Positions 1 through 13,106 of a DNA stretch of 64,000 nucleotides are shown here, one piece after another. The notes beneath the pieces are model-generated. The model had not been told where the DNA came from. It ran no database searches and saw only the letters and a program-made list of their open reading frames with translations. Position numbers and translations under genes: made by a program. This DNA is from Pseudofabraea citricarpa (taxonomy: Eukaryota > Ascomycota > Leotiomycetes > Helotiales > Dermateaceae). The DNA is taken from the NCBI GenBank assembly GCA_029641185.1, contig JAPWGK010000033.1, positions 248,001 to 312,000 on the forward strand, read 5' to 3'. Within the stretch, counting starts at the first letter, position 1. Each line of letters begins with the position of its first letter.

Positions 1-2813
1 ATGCCTCACCGAGCCGTGTCTCCAACGGCTTCTGAGAATGAATTCGACATCACGAAATCATTATTCCAGGACGATATAACAGCCGACGATGACGATTTTG
101 CGCTTCCATCTACTCAGGATTTAGGCACTTTAGACGCGGGTGGGATCTTGGACCTCAGCGATGATGATGGCGATGCTGCATTCATCAAGGCGCAGCAAGC
201 GGCCTCGAATAGGAAAGCGTCAAATGTGAAAGGCAAGAGCGTAAAGAAGGGTGGTGGATTTCAAGCGATGGGTAGGATTTATCTAGACACGAATACTTCA
301 AATCGCTGCTAATTAATATTGAAGGACTGAACTCTCACCTGCTGAAAGCCATTGGAAGAAAGGGATTTTCAGTCCCCACACCCATTCAACGAAAGACGAT
401 CCCTCTGGTTCTGGATAATCAAGATGTTGTGGGAATGGCAAGGACAGGTTCTGGAAAGACTGCTGCATTCGTCATACCCATGATCGAGAAGCTGAAGGCA
501 CACAGTGTAAAGGTTGGAGCTAGAGCTCTGATCCTGTCCCCTTCCCGAGAGTTGGCACTGCAGACGTTGAAGGTTGTGAAGGAGTTTGGCCGAGGTACTG
601 ATCTCAAATGTGTTTTGTTGGTGGGAGGAGACAGTCTAGAAGAGCAGTTCGGATTCATGGCTGGAAATCCTGATATCGTCATTGCTACACCTGGTCGATT
701 CTTGCATTTAAAAGTCGAGATGTCGTTGGATCTTTCCTCGGTCAAGTATGTGGTGTTCGATGAAGCTGATCGTCTTTTCGAGATGGGTTTCGCTGCACAG
801 CTTGCAGAAATTCTTCACGCTCTACCGACCAACAGACAGACCCTATTGTTCTCTGCTACTCTCCCCAAATCTTTGGTCGAATTTGCACGAGCTGGTTTGC
901 AAGAACCTAGTTTGGTTCGTCTCGACGCGGAAAGCAAAATCTCACCAGATTTGGAGAGTGCGTTTTTCAGTGTGAAGAGTGCTGAAAAAGAGGGTGCACT
1001 ACTTCATATTCTTAACGATTTGATCAAGATGCCAACAGGCCCACCAGAAGGCACCCAGGCAGCAGCAGATGGAAACAGCAAGAAAAGAAAAAGAGGAGGT
1101 GATGGTCCACCCCGTAGGAACAAACCAACAGAACATTCGACTATCATTTTCGCTGCCACCAAACATCACGTCGATTATCTTGCGTCTCTTTTACGTCTAT
1201 CTGGATTTGCCGTATCTCACGCTTACGGTTCTCTAGACCAGACTGCTCGAAAGATCCAGGTTGAGGAATTCAGAACAGGCATAACAAATATCTTGGTTGT
1301 TACGGATGTCGCAGCTAGAGGTATTGATATTCCTGTTTTGGCCAATGTCATCAACTATGATTTCCCTCCACAGCCCAAGATCTTTGTTCATCGAGTTGGT
1401 CGAACAGCACGAGCTGGTCAACGTGGTTGGAGTTACAGTTTAGTCCGAGATACCGATGCACCTTATCTTTTGGATTTACAGCTGTTCCTTGGCAAGAGAC
1501 TAATTTTGGGGAGAGATGCTGGCGATTCACCTAATTATGCCGATGATGTTATTGTGGGCGCTTTGTTAAGAGATAAGTTGGAGGCCAGTTCTGAATGGAT
1601 CACTAAGCTGCTCGGTGATGATGATGATCTCAACGCCCTGAGAGGTGTCGCTGCCAAGGGAGAAAAGCTTTATGTCAGGACACGTAATTCTGCATCTTCG
1701 GAGAGTGCTAAGAGAGCCAAGGAAGTCGTAGCATCTAAAGGATGGATGCAGCTACATTCTCTATTCCAAGATGAGACAACGAATGCAGAGCAGGCACGTA
1801 TTGACATGCTTGCGCGCATAAGTGGATTCCGTCCTCAAGAGACAGTCTTTGAGATTGGAACTAGAGGCAAGGCTGGCCATGGTGAGGCAGCAGAAATGAT
1901 GAGGCATAGAAGGGAAAAAATTGTTCCTCGACGACAGAAAGAAGAAGACGATAAGGCTGCGGCAGCAGCAAAGGCCGGAGAGGACGACGACTTTGCAAGC
2001 CTGGATGATTTGCCAGAAGTGGACGACGATAACGACGATATGGAAGTTACTGTTACTGGTGGCGACGAAGATATGGATGAGGCATCTGAAGATGAATTGG
2101 AGGTCACATTCTCGAAGTCAGCACAGAAAGGCAAGGGGAGATCATTATCTTGGAAAGACTCTGAAAACTTCATGTCATACACCCCAAAATCCATAAATAC
2201 CGCAGAAGAGCGTGGATATGGTGTTCATTCTGGGTCATACAATACGGCATCACAAAACTCAAATTTCGTGGAAGCTGCTCGAGGTGTTACCATGGACTTG
2301 ACCAATGACGATGGAGCTAAATCTTTCGGCGAGCCAAGTAAAGCCAAGGGTATGAGATGGGACAAAAAGAACAGCAAATACGTTGCACGAGCAAATGACG
2401 AGGATGGTTCTAAAGGCAAGAAGATGATCCGAGGTGAAAGTGGTCAGAAAATTGCGGCAAGTTTCCAGAGTGGCCGTTTCGATAGATGGCGCAAAACCAA
2501 CAAGGTCGAGCGTATGCCTCGAACTGGCGAAGCTGAACGTGAAAATACGTCTGGCGGTGTTGGTAGAGGCTTCGGGACACGTTACAAGCATAAGCAGGAA
2601 CGCGCACCAAAGGACGCAGATAAGTTCAGAGATGATTATCATGTCAGGAAGAAGCGTGTCGATGAGGCCAAGGAGAAGAGAGTTGGTCGCTTCAGAGACG
2701 GCGGTGGCAAAGGAGAGATCAAGAGTACGGAAGACATCAGGAAGGAGAGGAAACTGGCCGAACGGAAGAAGGCTAAGAATGCAAGACCAGCTAAGAAGGG
2801 TAAAGGTCGTTAG
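1..2813 (+). CDS. DBP10: ATP-dependent DEAD-box RNA helicase DBP10
   Basis: Two exons (1-271, 325-2813) give 919 residues; the 53-nt intron (GTAGGA...TTGAAG, branch GCTAAT) restores the start of the helicase core across [13 protein letters not shown]. Helicase motifs seen: Q-motif GFSVPTPIQ, Walker A ARTGSGKT (about 129-136), DEAD (236-239), SAT (267-269), and motif [12 protein letters not shown] (from 446). An acidic, then Lys/Arg-rich C-terminal tail follows with the [20 protein letters not shown] stretch typical of DBP10. The family acts in the nucleolus in assembly of the 60S ribosomal subunit. Length is close to the yeast protein (about 995). The first ATG is the first base of the window, so the start is plausible but nothing upstream can be checked. 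Confidence 0.95.
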
Positions 2814-3772
2814 ATTTAATACGTGGGAAATCAAAATGAGAACTATTGGAGACTTTCAAGGTGCATTTGCGATGCGGCTTCTTGGTAAGACGTTTTCTTT
2901 TTCGTTCCTGTCTTACACTTGGAATTCCAAATCAGCATGACTTGTACAGGTGCCGCGCATCTGGTGTAGCGCCGGATGTAAGTACAGTATGCATCTGGGA
3001 ATAAGATAAGACACTTACAAACTATGGCAGGGAAAGTTCCCAGTATCCGAGGCTATCCTACTAGTATCTACTGTCCCGTACACTCCCAACCAACGGAATC
3101 CGGATGCACCGCATTACCCATTCGGGCTATGTACTGAAAGAAATGTGGCAGGTTGAGCGAGCCGCAACAGACTTCCTGACAGCATGGGATTCCACCATCC
3201 CAGCGATCTGCAGTTGAGCTCTGTCCAATGGATGATCAGAACTCGGATCCAAGAGATCTCTTCTTCATCTACGAGGTATACTGTACCTGTACCACCAGTA
3301 CTGTACTTTTCATCCTTGAAGCGGGGAACACAGCGATTCATCAGATCATTAGTATGTAGATCAAAAGGAGGTGGGGGTACTCTAATGTTGAGTTTGGGTG
3401 CGGAATATGGCCGGTTTAGCGACCATGTTCATCGTACGACTGTATGTTGGAGGGCAGGTAAGACGAGACAAGACAACATATCTCAGTAATATCTGTGGGC
3501 AATAATGCGGGACTGCCGCGGAGCCGTGGGGTATAGTGCGGGGTACAAAGCTGGCTGTTCTGTGACTGGGGAATAGCATCATTATGCAGCAATCGTACCT
3601 CGGGGTTATGCCCACCGGAAGTACGGGGGCCCTGCTTACATAGGGAGATATAAGACATCAACCCCTCTATCATCACCCAACTTGTTACTCGGTTTTAATT
3701 CCCTCGTTACTTCAGTTCTTGGTTGTTGCTTTATATCTCCTATTCATTTTACCTACCTAGATTTTGTTAGAC
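2814..3772. other. intergenic, upstream of the monooxygenase gene
   Basis: No convincing gene. Open frames here are short and overlap on both strands. It holds the DBP10 3' flank and the presumed promoter and 5' UTR of the flavin monooxygenase; the last 100 bases before its ATG are T-rich, as is common in fungal core promoters. Confidence 0.5.
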
Positions 3773-5549
3773 ATGGCAAACAGCTCATCGGGGAAAAGCT
3801 TAGATGTCTTGATTGTAGGAGCCGGATTCGGCGGACTTTATCAATTGCATTATCTTCGCAAGCTGGGGTTTAATTGCAAAGTTGTAGACAATGCGAGCGA
3901 GTTAGGCGGGTGAGTCTTAGTCCTTTCTCCACCCGTTGTTTGAGTACCGATGCTGAGAAAATAGCATCTGGTATTGGAACTGCTACCCCGGAGCACGAGT
4001 CGATAGCGATGTGCCACTTTACGAGTACAGCATCGAGAATTTGTATAAGGATTGGACCTGGAGCGAACGTTTTCCATCATGGCCTGAACTGCGGCGCTAT
4101 TTCCAATACGTTGACAAGAAGTTGGATCTCAGTCGTGATGTGATGCTGAGTACGGGGGTGCAGAGCGCCGAGTTTGATATCCCGAGTTCGAGATGGAAGA
4201 TCAGACTTAGTACTGGAGATATCTACGACGCGAAGTACTTTGTGCTCTGTACGGGGTTTGCAGCCAAGAGACACGAGCCAGCCTTTAAAGGTAGGGAGAA
4301 ATACAAGGGCATTATACATCACACTGGTAAGTTGTTCTTGTCTTTAATACTTTACAAGAAGAGGCACTGATGCGGAATTTCTCCAGCGGTATACCCACAA
4401 GAAGGAATAGACATGAAAGACAAAAAGGTTGCCGTCATCGGCACAGGAGCATCAGGCGTACAATGCATTCAAGAAATCGGACCAGTCGTAAAACATCTAA
4501 CGGTTCTCCAACGAACACCCAACCTCTGTCTACCCATGGGCCAACACAAATTGGATCCGGCTACTGAGGCCGCCGAGAAAGAGAAGGGCACATATCAGAA
4601 AGTCTTCGATTACCGACGGGAGACGTTTGGCGGGTTCCACTTTGATTTTATACAGCGAGATGGAGGTGAGGATACGCCGAAGCAGCAACGAGAAACCTAT
4701 GAGAAGTTGTGGCAGGGAGGTGGATTCCGCTTCTGGCTCGGCACGTATCAGGATTGTCTCTTCAACAAGAAAGTCAATGACACGGCGTATAAGTTTTGGG
4801 CTGAGAAAACACGAGGACGTATCAACGATCCACGGAAGAGAGACATCCTAGCTCCCTTGCTAGAGAATCAACACCATACCTTCGGGACTAAGCGACCATC
4901 TCTCGAGCAGAGGTACTACGAAGTATACAATCAAGACAACGTTGATATCATCCCGCTAAAAGAGAACAACATCGAAACCTTCACAGAGACAGGAATCCGC
5001 ATGCAAGACGGTACCGAAATCGCTGCCGATGTCGTGATCCTCGCCACGGGCTTCGACTCAGTCACCGGCGGGCTCGTGCAAATCGACATCAAAGGCACCG
5101 AGGGGGTCTCGCTGGCCGACAAATGGTCGCGCGGCACCTGGACGAATCTCGGCATGACGACGGCCGGGTTCCCCAACATGTTCTTCCTGTACGGACCACA
5201 GGGGCCCACGGCCTTCGCCAACGGGCCGACCATCGTCGAACTGCAGGGCGATTGGATCATACGCACCATCCAGTATGTCGAGGAGCAGAAGCATAGAACT
5301 ATCGATCCGACACCCCAGGCTGAAGCCTTTTGGACTAAACATGTTGCCGAACTCTGTGATCTCACCCTCTTCCCCGGCACCGATAGTTGGTATATGGGTG
5401 CCAATATTCCTGGGAAGCCGAGGGAGAGTCTCAACTATGCTGGTGGGATTCCGATGTATGTGAGGGAGTGTCGTGAGGTGCAGGATAAAGGGTATGAAGG
5501 CTTTGTATTCGATTCTGACTATGCTACTTCTGTGAAAGCTCGACTGTGA
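3773..5549 (+). CDS. flavin-containing monooxygenase, Baeyer-Villiger type
   Basis: Three exons (3773-3909, 3965-4326, 4387-5549) join in phase to 553 residues. The N-terminus has the FAD Rossmann motif GAGFGG (15-20); a second dinucleotide-binding motif GTGASG (185-190) is for NADPH; ATGF is seen in the C-terminal third. The stretch GIWYWNCYPGARVDSD is characteristic of Baeyer-Villiger monooxygenases. Between the two domains the family fingerprint (F-x-G-x3-H-x3-W-P) reads YKGIIHHTAVYP (159-170), so both aromatic positions are Tyr. Known family members oxidise ketones to esters or lactones using NADPH and O2. The substrate cannot be told; it could serve secondary metabolism or ketone catabolism. 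There is no signal peptide, so it is probably cytosolic. The start has no upstream in-frame rival. Confidence 0.88.
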
Positions 5550-5897
5550 GGACTTAGAACTTAGAAGGTGGGTTCGTCGGAGGTATTGGGATTTTATTCT
5601 ATAAACCAAGCGCTTGCCAGTAAATTGCTTAGTTCCTGTCTTTTATAACCTATTTTGTATATTTCTTAGTTTAGACCCAGTATGAAGGAATCTTAGTATA
5701 GTCTCGATCAGATACGTCTTTTATGTTTCTTGCTCTCACTTCAGCTGCAGTTGTAAACGCAGAAATCCATAAAGTCACATGTCAGTAGCCAAAGAAAGCT
5801 TCCATATTATTTCTCTACATCATTTCATAGTATTACTACATCCATCCAATATTGTTACTTGTGCTCTAGCTTTCGCAGCCTCTTCGCCAACCAAATC
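5550..5897. other. convergent intergenic region
   Basis: Lies between the 3' ends of the monooxygenase gene and the permease gene on the other strand. AT-rich, presumably both 3' UTRs and poly(A) regions. No gene seen. Confidence 0.5.
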
Positions 5898-8229
5898 CTA
5901 CAAATTGCCACCCGCCTCCTTATTCGGCAGCTCGGGCGTAACATCCGTCGCTCTGAGATACTTACCCGTAACATCATGCTCTGCATCCCAGGTGGCCAGT
6001 TCAGAATTCGGCACATTAACCAGCTTATGAGTGGTAGCACCATTATCGAGCACGAGGACCTCCTGTCGAATCTTGTAACCGCGGAAGTGAGGCAACACAT
6101 AGATCCAAACCCAGTAGTAGATTCCGCAAGCCGCCAGACTACGATACTCACAACATTAGCTTATCCGACATGCGTGGTAGATAGGAGACGAGTTTGGGGT
6201 TCGGGTGAGGCTTACATGGCTATTCCAGTCACGCAGTAAGTGGCATACCAGAAACTGACGTTTCCTCCGTACCGCCCTGTCAGTGGTGGGTACCAGGGCA
6301 TCACGAGCAGGAACACCTGCACCAGGATCCAGAAAATCACCGCGACGTGCCACGCTTGGAATTCTGGCTTCTCGGCATTGATGCGCTTGCGCCGGCGCCG
6401 GATCAGATACACGCCGCTAGCCATGAACAGATAGAAGACGGCATCGGGATATGATTTCAGGTCGACAACTAAAAGACTCTTATTAGCTAAATCGTTCTCT
6501 ATAAGAGAAAGTAGTCTTTGTACCAAAATTAAACGCGTCTCCGAATGGAGGAGCAATAATCATCAACAGAGTCAGAACGTATTTTAGAAGATACGGCCCT
6601 AGAGGTGTTCCGAACGGCTGCGTCGAAGCCCAGAATCTGGGCCACGGAAGAACACCTTGTCTGTAGAAGGTAATATAATCAGCTGGCTGTTGAGTTGGGC
6701 AGAGACGGGGAGACTTGCCGTCCACATTCACGAATAATACGCGATGCTCCGATCAGATTCGATACCAGATTTCCGAATGCACTTAGTACAATCAAGAAAT
6801 TTAGACCTCTGGCAGCACCACTTCCGCCGAAAACGTGCTCAAAAAACAGACTTGCAGCAATGGTCTGCGAGTCTCTGATTTCGTCTTTCGGTACTGTCAA
6901 AGTGAATCATGTTAATTCTTCTCTTGGAACCATATAAAAGTTTTCTTCTCAGAAAGACGTACCAGCAGCAAAGTAAGCAATATTCACAAACATGTACAGA
7001 ATAGCAATGCCTATAAGTGATGCTGGCCCTGCTATCTTAATTGTCCGAATAGGATTCTGTTACTTGTTAGACCAACTCGACTGGATACAAGCCAGAATTC
7101 AACAGACCTTGACTTCGTTGACCATGTTGAACGAATTTGCGTAGCCTTCATAGGCGAAATTGATCCTGACAATTGCATTGGTCAGACCGTATGCGTTGTT
7201 TGAAGTGCCCTCAAATGCATTTCGGAAATTGGCTTTTGGATCTGGGACTCTATCGACATTGCCACCGAGCACGACCAGACCAGTGAGACTGATACTGTGT
7301 GAAAACCATATAAGCACTTCTCCGACAAGATTAATCAGGTTAAAGGGAGGCGTACAAAATCAAGGTGAGGACTTTCACAACACCAATTCCGTTTGAAAAA
7401 TATAGAGAGTATTTGTTCGAAATAATGCAAACTAAATTCGATATTAGTAGGTTTCATCTGAATATCACTATCGAGATCACGAGACTTGAAAACTTACAGA
7501 TTACAGCGACTGTGTACCCAGCAATAGCTACACCCTTGGATTCCCATTCCGTAGGATCGTGTTCTCCAATCCGAAAGAGGTATGAAGATAAGACTGTTCT
7601 ACAGTTAGACACTCTTGTTTATACAAACGAAGAGGCAATTTACCAATAGCATTACTGCTACTAAATGCTAGCAAAACATTCAAAACTGCAAATGTCGTTG
7701 GGAAGAAGTATTTTGGTCGAGGATATGCCTGTTCGAGATACACGACTTCCGCACCAGAACGGTTGGGAAAATAGGCTGCGAGTTCCAGATAGACGGCCAA
7801 TCCAGAGCCCGCAATAAGAAGGCCAATGAACCAGTAAATCAGACTCAGTCCTACAGATCCCACACCACGATAGATAGAACCCGCTATAGATGCCACCAGA
7901 GATTAACAATTGTCATCTACCAAATAAATGGAAAGTGGAAGATTTAACGTACGTGTAGAGAAGACTCCAGTTCCAACCATTTGACCAATATTCAAGAAGA
8001 TCACTGTGAACCAGCGAATTTGGTACCCCAACGGAGAATTTTTCTCGACTGGTGCACCAGAAGCTTCTTGGTATGAGGGTTTCGAGCCATTTCCTCCGAT
8101 TTCTCTTGTGTATTCAAGATCGCCATCTCGAAGAACTGAGGTATGCGAATCATCTTCGTGGAAAGCCACCACCACAGGCTCCTTCACGACCTTCTTCCAG
8201 AGCCGATCTAGTGGCATCTCAGAAATCAC
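5898..8229 (-). CDS. high-affinity methionine permease-type amino-acid transporter (MUP family)
   Basis: Ten exons: 8229-7953, 7883-7644, 7593-7498, 7431-7356, 7294-7108, 7056-6963, 6893-6719, 6660-6524, 6468-6216, 6138-5898; all phases agree and the product is 591 residues (yeast Mup1 is 574). The first membrane segment carries GQMVGTGVFSTPGSI, the APC-superfamily substrate and cation-binding helix; further family hallmarks are NFRNAFEGT, RECGRQGVLPWPRFWAST and GTPLGPYLLK. About twelve hydrophobic segments are visible. It should import methionine or related amino acids across the plasma membrane; the exact substrate is inferred. The intron between exons 7 and 8 (6661-6718) starts with GC rather than GT: GCAAGT...CTACAG. 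Only this choice keeps RECGRQGV in frame. An in-frame ATG four codons after the chosen start (8217) is an alternative. Confidence 0.9.
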
Positions 8230-9644
8230 CCTTCAGAAAAAAAAGCCTAGATGATGTTTGAGTGTTGCACCTAGCGCCTTTGAAACCAAAGCGCTTTGAA
8301 TGGGCTGGCCCTTTCCAAGATCTTTAAGCTGGCTGGCATCTCATCCTTAATAGCCTGCCAACTCGCATCTTCGGTTGTCACATTAGCATTTCCTGTGCAG
8401 CTATGGTGCTATCTTCCTCGTCAATAACGTGATCAAGGCATCACTTAGAGGGCGAGCGAATTCACAGCAGCTAGCAGGCTGCCAATGGGTCAAGCCGGGC
8501 TCTTGTAATGGGCCAAGCTCCAGGCTAGAAAAGCATGCTCTAAAATCTGAGGTCAATGCAACTCTGATCTCGGCCACAGCACAGCTGAATGGCTCGCGGG
8601 AGATCAACCTTCTTGTTGTGCTCGCTCGCCAAGTGCTAAGATACTTGTGGCCTTCCCGATCGATTTGCTCGCCAAGATACCAAGGAAGGATCATCTGACT
8701 TTTCAACCTCTGGCTTGTATGGCGCGATTTACGACACCTCGTTGTTGCTACCACAACCTCTACGGCCTATTTAATGTGCAACAGAGCCTGAGATTGAAGG
8801 GGACTCGGGCGGCGCAGTGCTGTATCTCTCCGTGCCAGAAATCAGATATGGAGATTTGTGTATATCACGTGGTCATTAGCAGCGGTCAGATATCCATTCA
8901 TGTCAGCTATACGAGTCTTCGTCTTGAGCCGTAAGCAGCCGACATAGCCTAAGAAGTCTTCGGTACAATCTCTGTATTGCTAGCTTCCTGCTTTATTCTC
9001 AATTACGTGTTGGCAAAAGTCTCTGATTTCAAACTTCAATTTTAAGCGACTAGAAGTATGCATGCAATGATGCCTTGGGCTCGTTATGTTTCTAGACTCT
9101 CCCATAATCTTCGTTTGTTCCATAAACGCTCTATAGTTTAGTTTTCTGGTCATCAGAGGTATTTGACGTTGAAAGTCTTTCAAGAATCGTCTTCCGATAG
9201 TATCAGCAGAAGATTTTTTCTTTTAGATTTCTTTTCGATCACACTCAAACTTTACCAGAATCTCGGCTTCTGAGGCCGTTCTGAATGTCCATTTTCAAAG
9301 CTTAATGATCCTAAACTACTGTAGGAACTTGTTGTGCTAACACCACACAATAATCCCGCACATCCCGAGAGCAAAGCTACTTAGCAATAAGCGAGGCTTG
9401 ACAATTTGCACTTTTCATCACATAAATCTGCAGTTGCATAATATTATTGCGGACATTTGGCTAGAGTGCATGTTTAATTTATTTTTAATACAGTATCACA
9501 ATGGCTTTTTGGACTTGATAACGATGACAAATTGACAAATCAAATTATATCCTATGAGTACAAATCTGCGGGCCCGCAAATTGAAGAACGAATGAGTGGA
9601 AAACTAAAAACATAGTTGCGTAAGAATGCTGCTGAGTCGGACTT
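8230..9644. other. 1.4-kb intergenic region
   Basis: Upstream of the permease and downstream of the nitrilase gene. I see no coding stretch with fungal-like splice structure and no repeat family I recognise. The part nearest the permease is presumably its promoter. Confidence 0.45.
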
Positions 9645-10916
9645 TTAGGCCCTGTCTTCGTGGTCAAGAGCTGCCAATGGAGTGGACAGTCCAACTCGGT
9701 CTACTGTCCTGACAACCTTGATTCCTCCACCTTGCTTGTCTGCATGGACAACAAGATCCTTTCGATCTGTGTCGACAAGAAGTCTGATCAAGTCTGGTCT
9801 CATATAATGACCTCCCTAAATTGACTATATCAGTATGACACTTGAAAATCGAAGAGAAAGATGACTTACAAAGTCGTTCAATGCCTTGCTCAGGTGGCAT
9901 TCGTCAAGGTCGATCTATCATCTAGTCAGTAATCTCGAAAGTAAAATTAAGTAGGTGAGGCGTACATCAACAAAGAGTAGACCGTTGAAGTCTTTTTCTG
10001 GGTGCTCAACAAGGTTCTGGCCATCTGGGCCGAAGATTCTGCTATGGCCGTTATAGATGTTTGGGTCTTCCAACTCCTTTCCGGGAGGAGTGTTAAGCTT
10101 GATTCCTGCGGCCGAGATGGTCTGGAAAGGAGCGAGGGTGAAGGTAGCAGTCTCGAGTGCGTAAGCAGGTGTCACGATCTATCTTCAATTAGCAACCGCC
10201 TTGTGGATATTTCGAAGGTGGCATACGTCTGCATTGGCATCGGCAATGTTGGTGTATGGGTCGGGATACTTGAGAGTTGCAGCATCTGGGTAGAGAGGCC
10301 ATGCGGCCACGTGAACTTGCTCTCCGAGACTTGCCGAGTACGCCTTCAGGAAAGGATTCATGTTTTCCCAACAGTTCAAGTGACCGATGCGACCGATCTC
10401 GGTGTCGACTACTGACTCGGTGGTGTCACCAGTTCCATCTCCGAATACGAGGCGCTCAACGTGAGTTGCCTTTATCTTGCGGCGGTGGTTGATGATATCT
10501 CCGGTTGGAGAGATCATGACTTGGGTAGTGTAAAGACTGGCTAAGTCCAACTCAGAGTAGCCAAGAGAAACAAAGATTTTGTTGGCTCTGGCAGCTTCGC
10601 GGATGCGACGCATCTCATCCGAGTCGGATGGAAGACTGTTCTCTCTGTATTTCTTGAGGAGAGGAAGACTCTCCTGGTAGGTGACCTTCCATTGCCAGTA
10701 AGGATACCCAGGGATCCCTAAAAGATTTCAATCAGCCAGTAAAACATCGTTATTTTGGAATCACTTACAAAGCTCAGGGAAAGCGATCAGCTTGCAACCA
10801 GCCTTTCCAGCTTCGTTAATGTAGTGGATGGTCTTCTGAGTGGAGAGCTCAAGGTTGAACCACCCAGGCTCAGCATTGACAGCTGCGGCTTTGTACTTTC
10901 GGATTGTTGCTGGCAT
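9645..10916 (-). CDS. cyanide hydratase / nitrilase
   Basis: Five exons (10916-10769, 10717-10227, 10178-9966, 9914-9870, 9815-9645) give 355 residues. The nitrilase catalytic triad is clear: Glu48 in FPELW, Lys130 in HRRKIK, Cys165 in [11 protein letters not shown]. The last motif and the [15 protein letters not shown] segment near the C-terminus are those of fungal cyanide hydratases, which turn HCN into formamide; members of the same clade hydrolyse other nitriles, so I keep both names. Known enzymes form large helical homo-oligomers in the cytosol. One exon is only 45 nt. The C-terminus after the catalytic domain is short compared with some plant-pathogen cyanide hydratases. A (GAT)n run lies in the presumed 5' UTR. 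Confidence 0.9.
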
Positions 10917-12785
10917 TTCGAATGGAATAGATCAAACTCAATTGATTGTTTCGGGTTGTAGAGGTTGTTTGATGACTTGATGATAAGATGATGATGATGA
11001 TGAGCTGAGAAAGGAGAGTTGGAGAGACAGCTCTTCATCCTTATATAACTCTGGTGCCAGCCGATCTTCCACGATCCTCCAAACTGCTTACTGAATATTC
11101 AAATCCCTCTCTAAGGTTGTGAACATGATCGTATGTTTCTGAGAGGGCGGAAACAATGGTCCCGACAGATATTACACATCATGTGAGGGTTTGCCGCCTG
11201 GTCTCTGCCAGACCCCGTACACACGGCGAAGAGCGGAGTATATTGGATGCTATCACTTATGCATTTGAAGATCCCGCGTATCCAACCTTTAGCCAATCCA
11301 GCAAAGAAATTCAAGGGCTATGAGGGATGACACAGTAGACTCTAGGACAAATCTGGAGGACTTAGCTCGGTATTAGGTCACCGCCCCGCAACTGCCGGCC
11401 AGGCATTTCGATCCAGAGGCGGGAGATCTACGTGGTGTGATCGGATGATATAATGCAGTACGATCTTTATTCCTATGAGGCTAAATCGAGATCCCGAAGT
11501 CGTTTGGTCTTTTCGGGATTTGATCTCTGCTCGCTTAAACCCCGACATAGTTACGCGACCGGTGTTTGGAAATGTATTCTCGATCTGTCTAAGCACTGTA
11601 ACTATTGACGGAATGTTTATTATGTCAGTACTATTACTGACCCATATTTTGGACCCTGTGTACTGAAGTGCATGATTATATGAGCAATTATGTTACCACT
11701 TTCGGTCGAAGTGTAAACATTGGACTGTGCGCGGATAATCCGTGGGATAGTAGCCCGTACGTATGCGAGTAAGTTACTGTAAGTTTTTTCCAGTAGTACT
11801 AATGCATATCAATTACATAACGAACCCCACCGAGTTTTTTTGTGTACTCGCTCTTCTTCGGTGATCCAGATGCTAACCAGTAACATGCAGTTTTCTGGTT
11901 CTTGCTTTCAAGTCTTCATACAACCTAGGAACTCATCATTTAAATAATTTTACAAATCCAAAAATTTCATGTACAGATAGTGATGTTAAGTCTAGACTAC
12001 TTACAAAGGCCCGAGACTCTGCAAATCCAATTAAAAGTCGACTCCTGCACCTTATGTATCCTTAGGTACCATGGATACTTCGTTAATGAACTAGATTGCG
12101 ATAATGAACTCTCATATCAAGAAACATAACCTAGAAATTGGTATATAAGAGTGGTAGTAGAATCATTCAGAAATCTTTTATCCGTTTGTGATATGGAGGA
12201 ACCTGCTTTATGCATATAATAGACCTCACAACTTTTTCCAATTCTACTTGAAGGCCGAGGTTTTTGAGGCATTTTACATACAGCACCTTCTTATTGCAGA
12301 ACGTTATGACTCCCAATGAAAAACCAGGTCGAAAGATACTTTCGTGAAATTTAGGCCAAAGAGAGGAGATGGCTTAAGAGCGAGACATGTGTACAATTGA
12401 TCTGTGCTCCTTCAGAAATATAGCTGTGCAAAAAAGCACTCCCATATCAAAATATTTAGAATTAAACCTTTGCTATAAATACTTTTATCCAAATACTTCT
12501 TACTGCTAAATATGCTAATTGATGCTACTCGTGAAATGGGAACACAGCAGCATACTGTATTGAATGCATGAAGCGGTTGCAGCGAGCATCTTGCAGTCAG
12601 AGCAGCAAGATAAGACGGATCACTTTCAGCGACGGGAAGACTTTCTACATTTCAACAGAAGTATGAGAGAATAGTTTTAGGGAACCATGTTTGATACAGA
12701 AAGAGGAACAAAATCTAGTTGGGATAAAATAATAATTAGGCTAAACTACTGTTTCTTATACATTTTCGATACAGGCGATCCTGGG
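10917..12785. other. 1.9-kb intergenic region, gene-poor
   Basis: Contains the nitrilase promoter and 5' UTR, with a (GAT/ATG)n microsatellite at about 10978-11003, then AT-rich sequence with no supported gene. No transposon remnant recognised. Confidence 0.45.
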
Positions 12786-13106
12786 ATGAGCAATGTCACT
12801 CAAGACACAAAGATATTTCATCATATTCTCGAGCTTGAAGACCTGTGTAGGCAAGATGAGAATCTTGACAGAATCGCTGAGAATTATTCCGTTATGTTCG
12901 CCAACAATAATCCTTTGTTCACTAGATTGGACTTCACTCGCTTACAAATTATTCGTTCTTGCGTTCCTGGCACTGGCAACAATATGAAGTTACTTCCTGA
13001 CCGCAATAACTTATGGCAGTTAGGCCTTCAATCACTTAAATATCTCAAGTCAAAAGTCTTTCGTGATAGACATCCTTCGCGAAATCTCAGATTTTCTCCC
13101 AAATAG
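12786..13106 (+). CDS. short hypothetical open frame, possibly not a gene
   Basis: An uninterrupted frame beginning MSNVTQDTKIF gives 106 residues and an in-frame extension to 12687 would give 139. It has ordinary fungal-looking composition (FHHILELEDLCRQDENLDRI) but no recognisable domain. It might be a remnant, or a 5' exon of the orphan zincin gene downstream; I found no donor/acceptor pair that joins the two in phase. Kept at low confidence because the surrounding DNA is AT-rich and stop-dense, so a frame of this length is only mildly unusual. Confidence 0.2.
   Translation: MSNVTQDTKIFHHILELEDLCRQDENLDRIAENYSVMFANNNPLFTRLDFTRLQIIRSCVPGTGNNMKLLPDRNNLWQLGLQSLKYLKSKVFRDRHPSRNLRFSPK

Noticed and set aside
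12687..13106. 5' exon of the orphan zincin gene
   Set aside because: No donor/acceptor pair gives an in-phase join to the downstream frame; listed only as a low-confidence separate frame.
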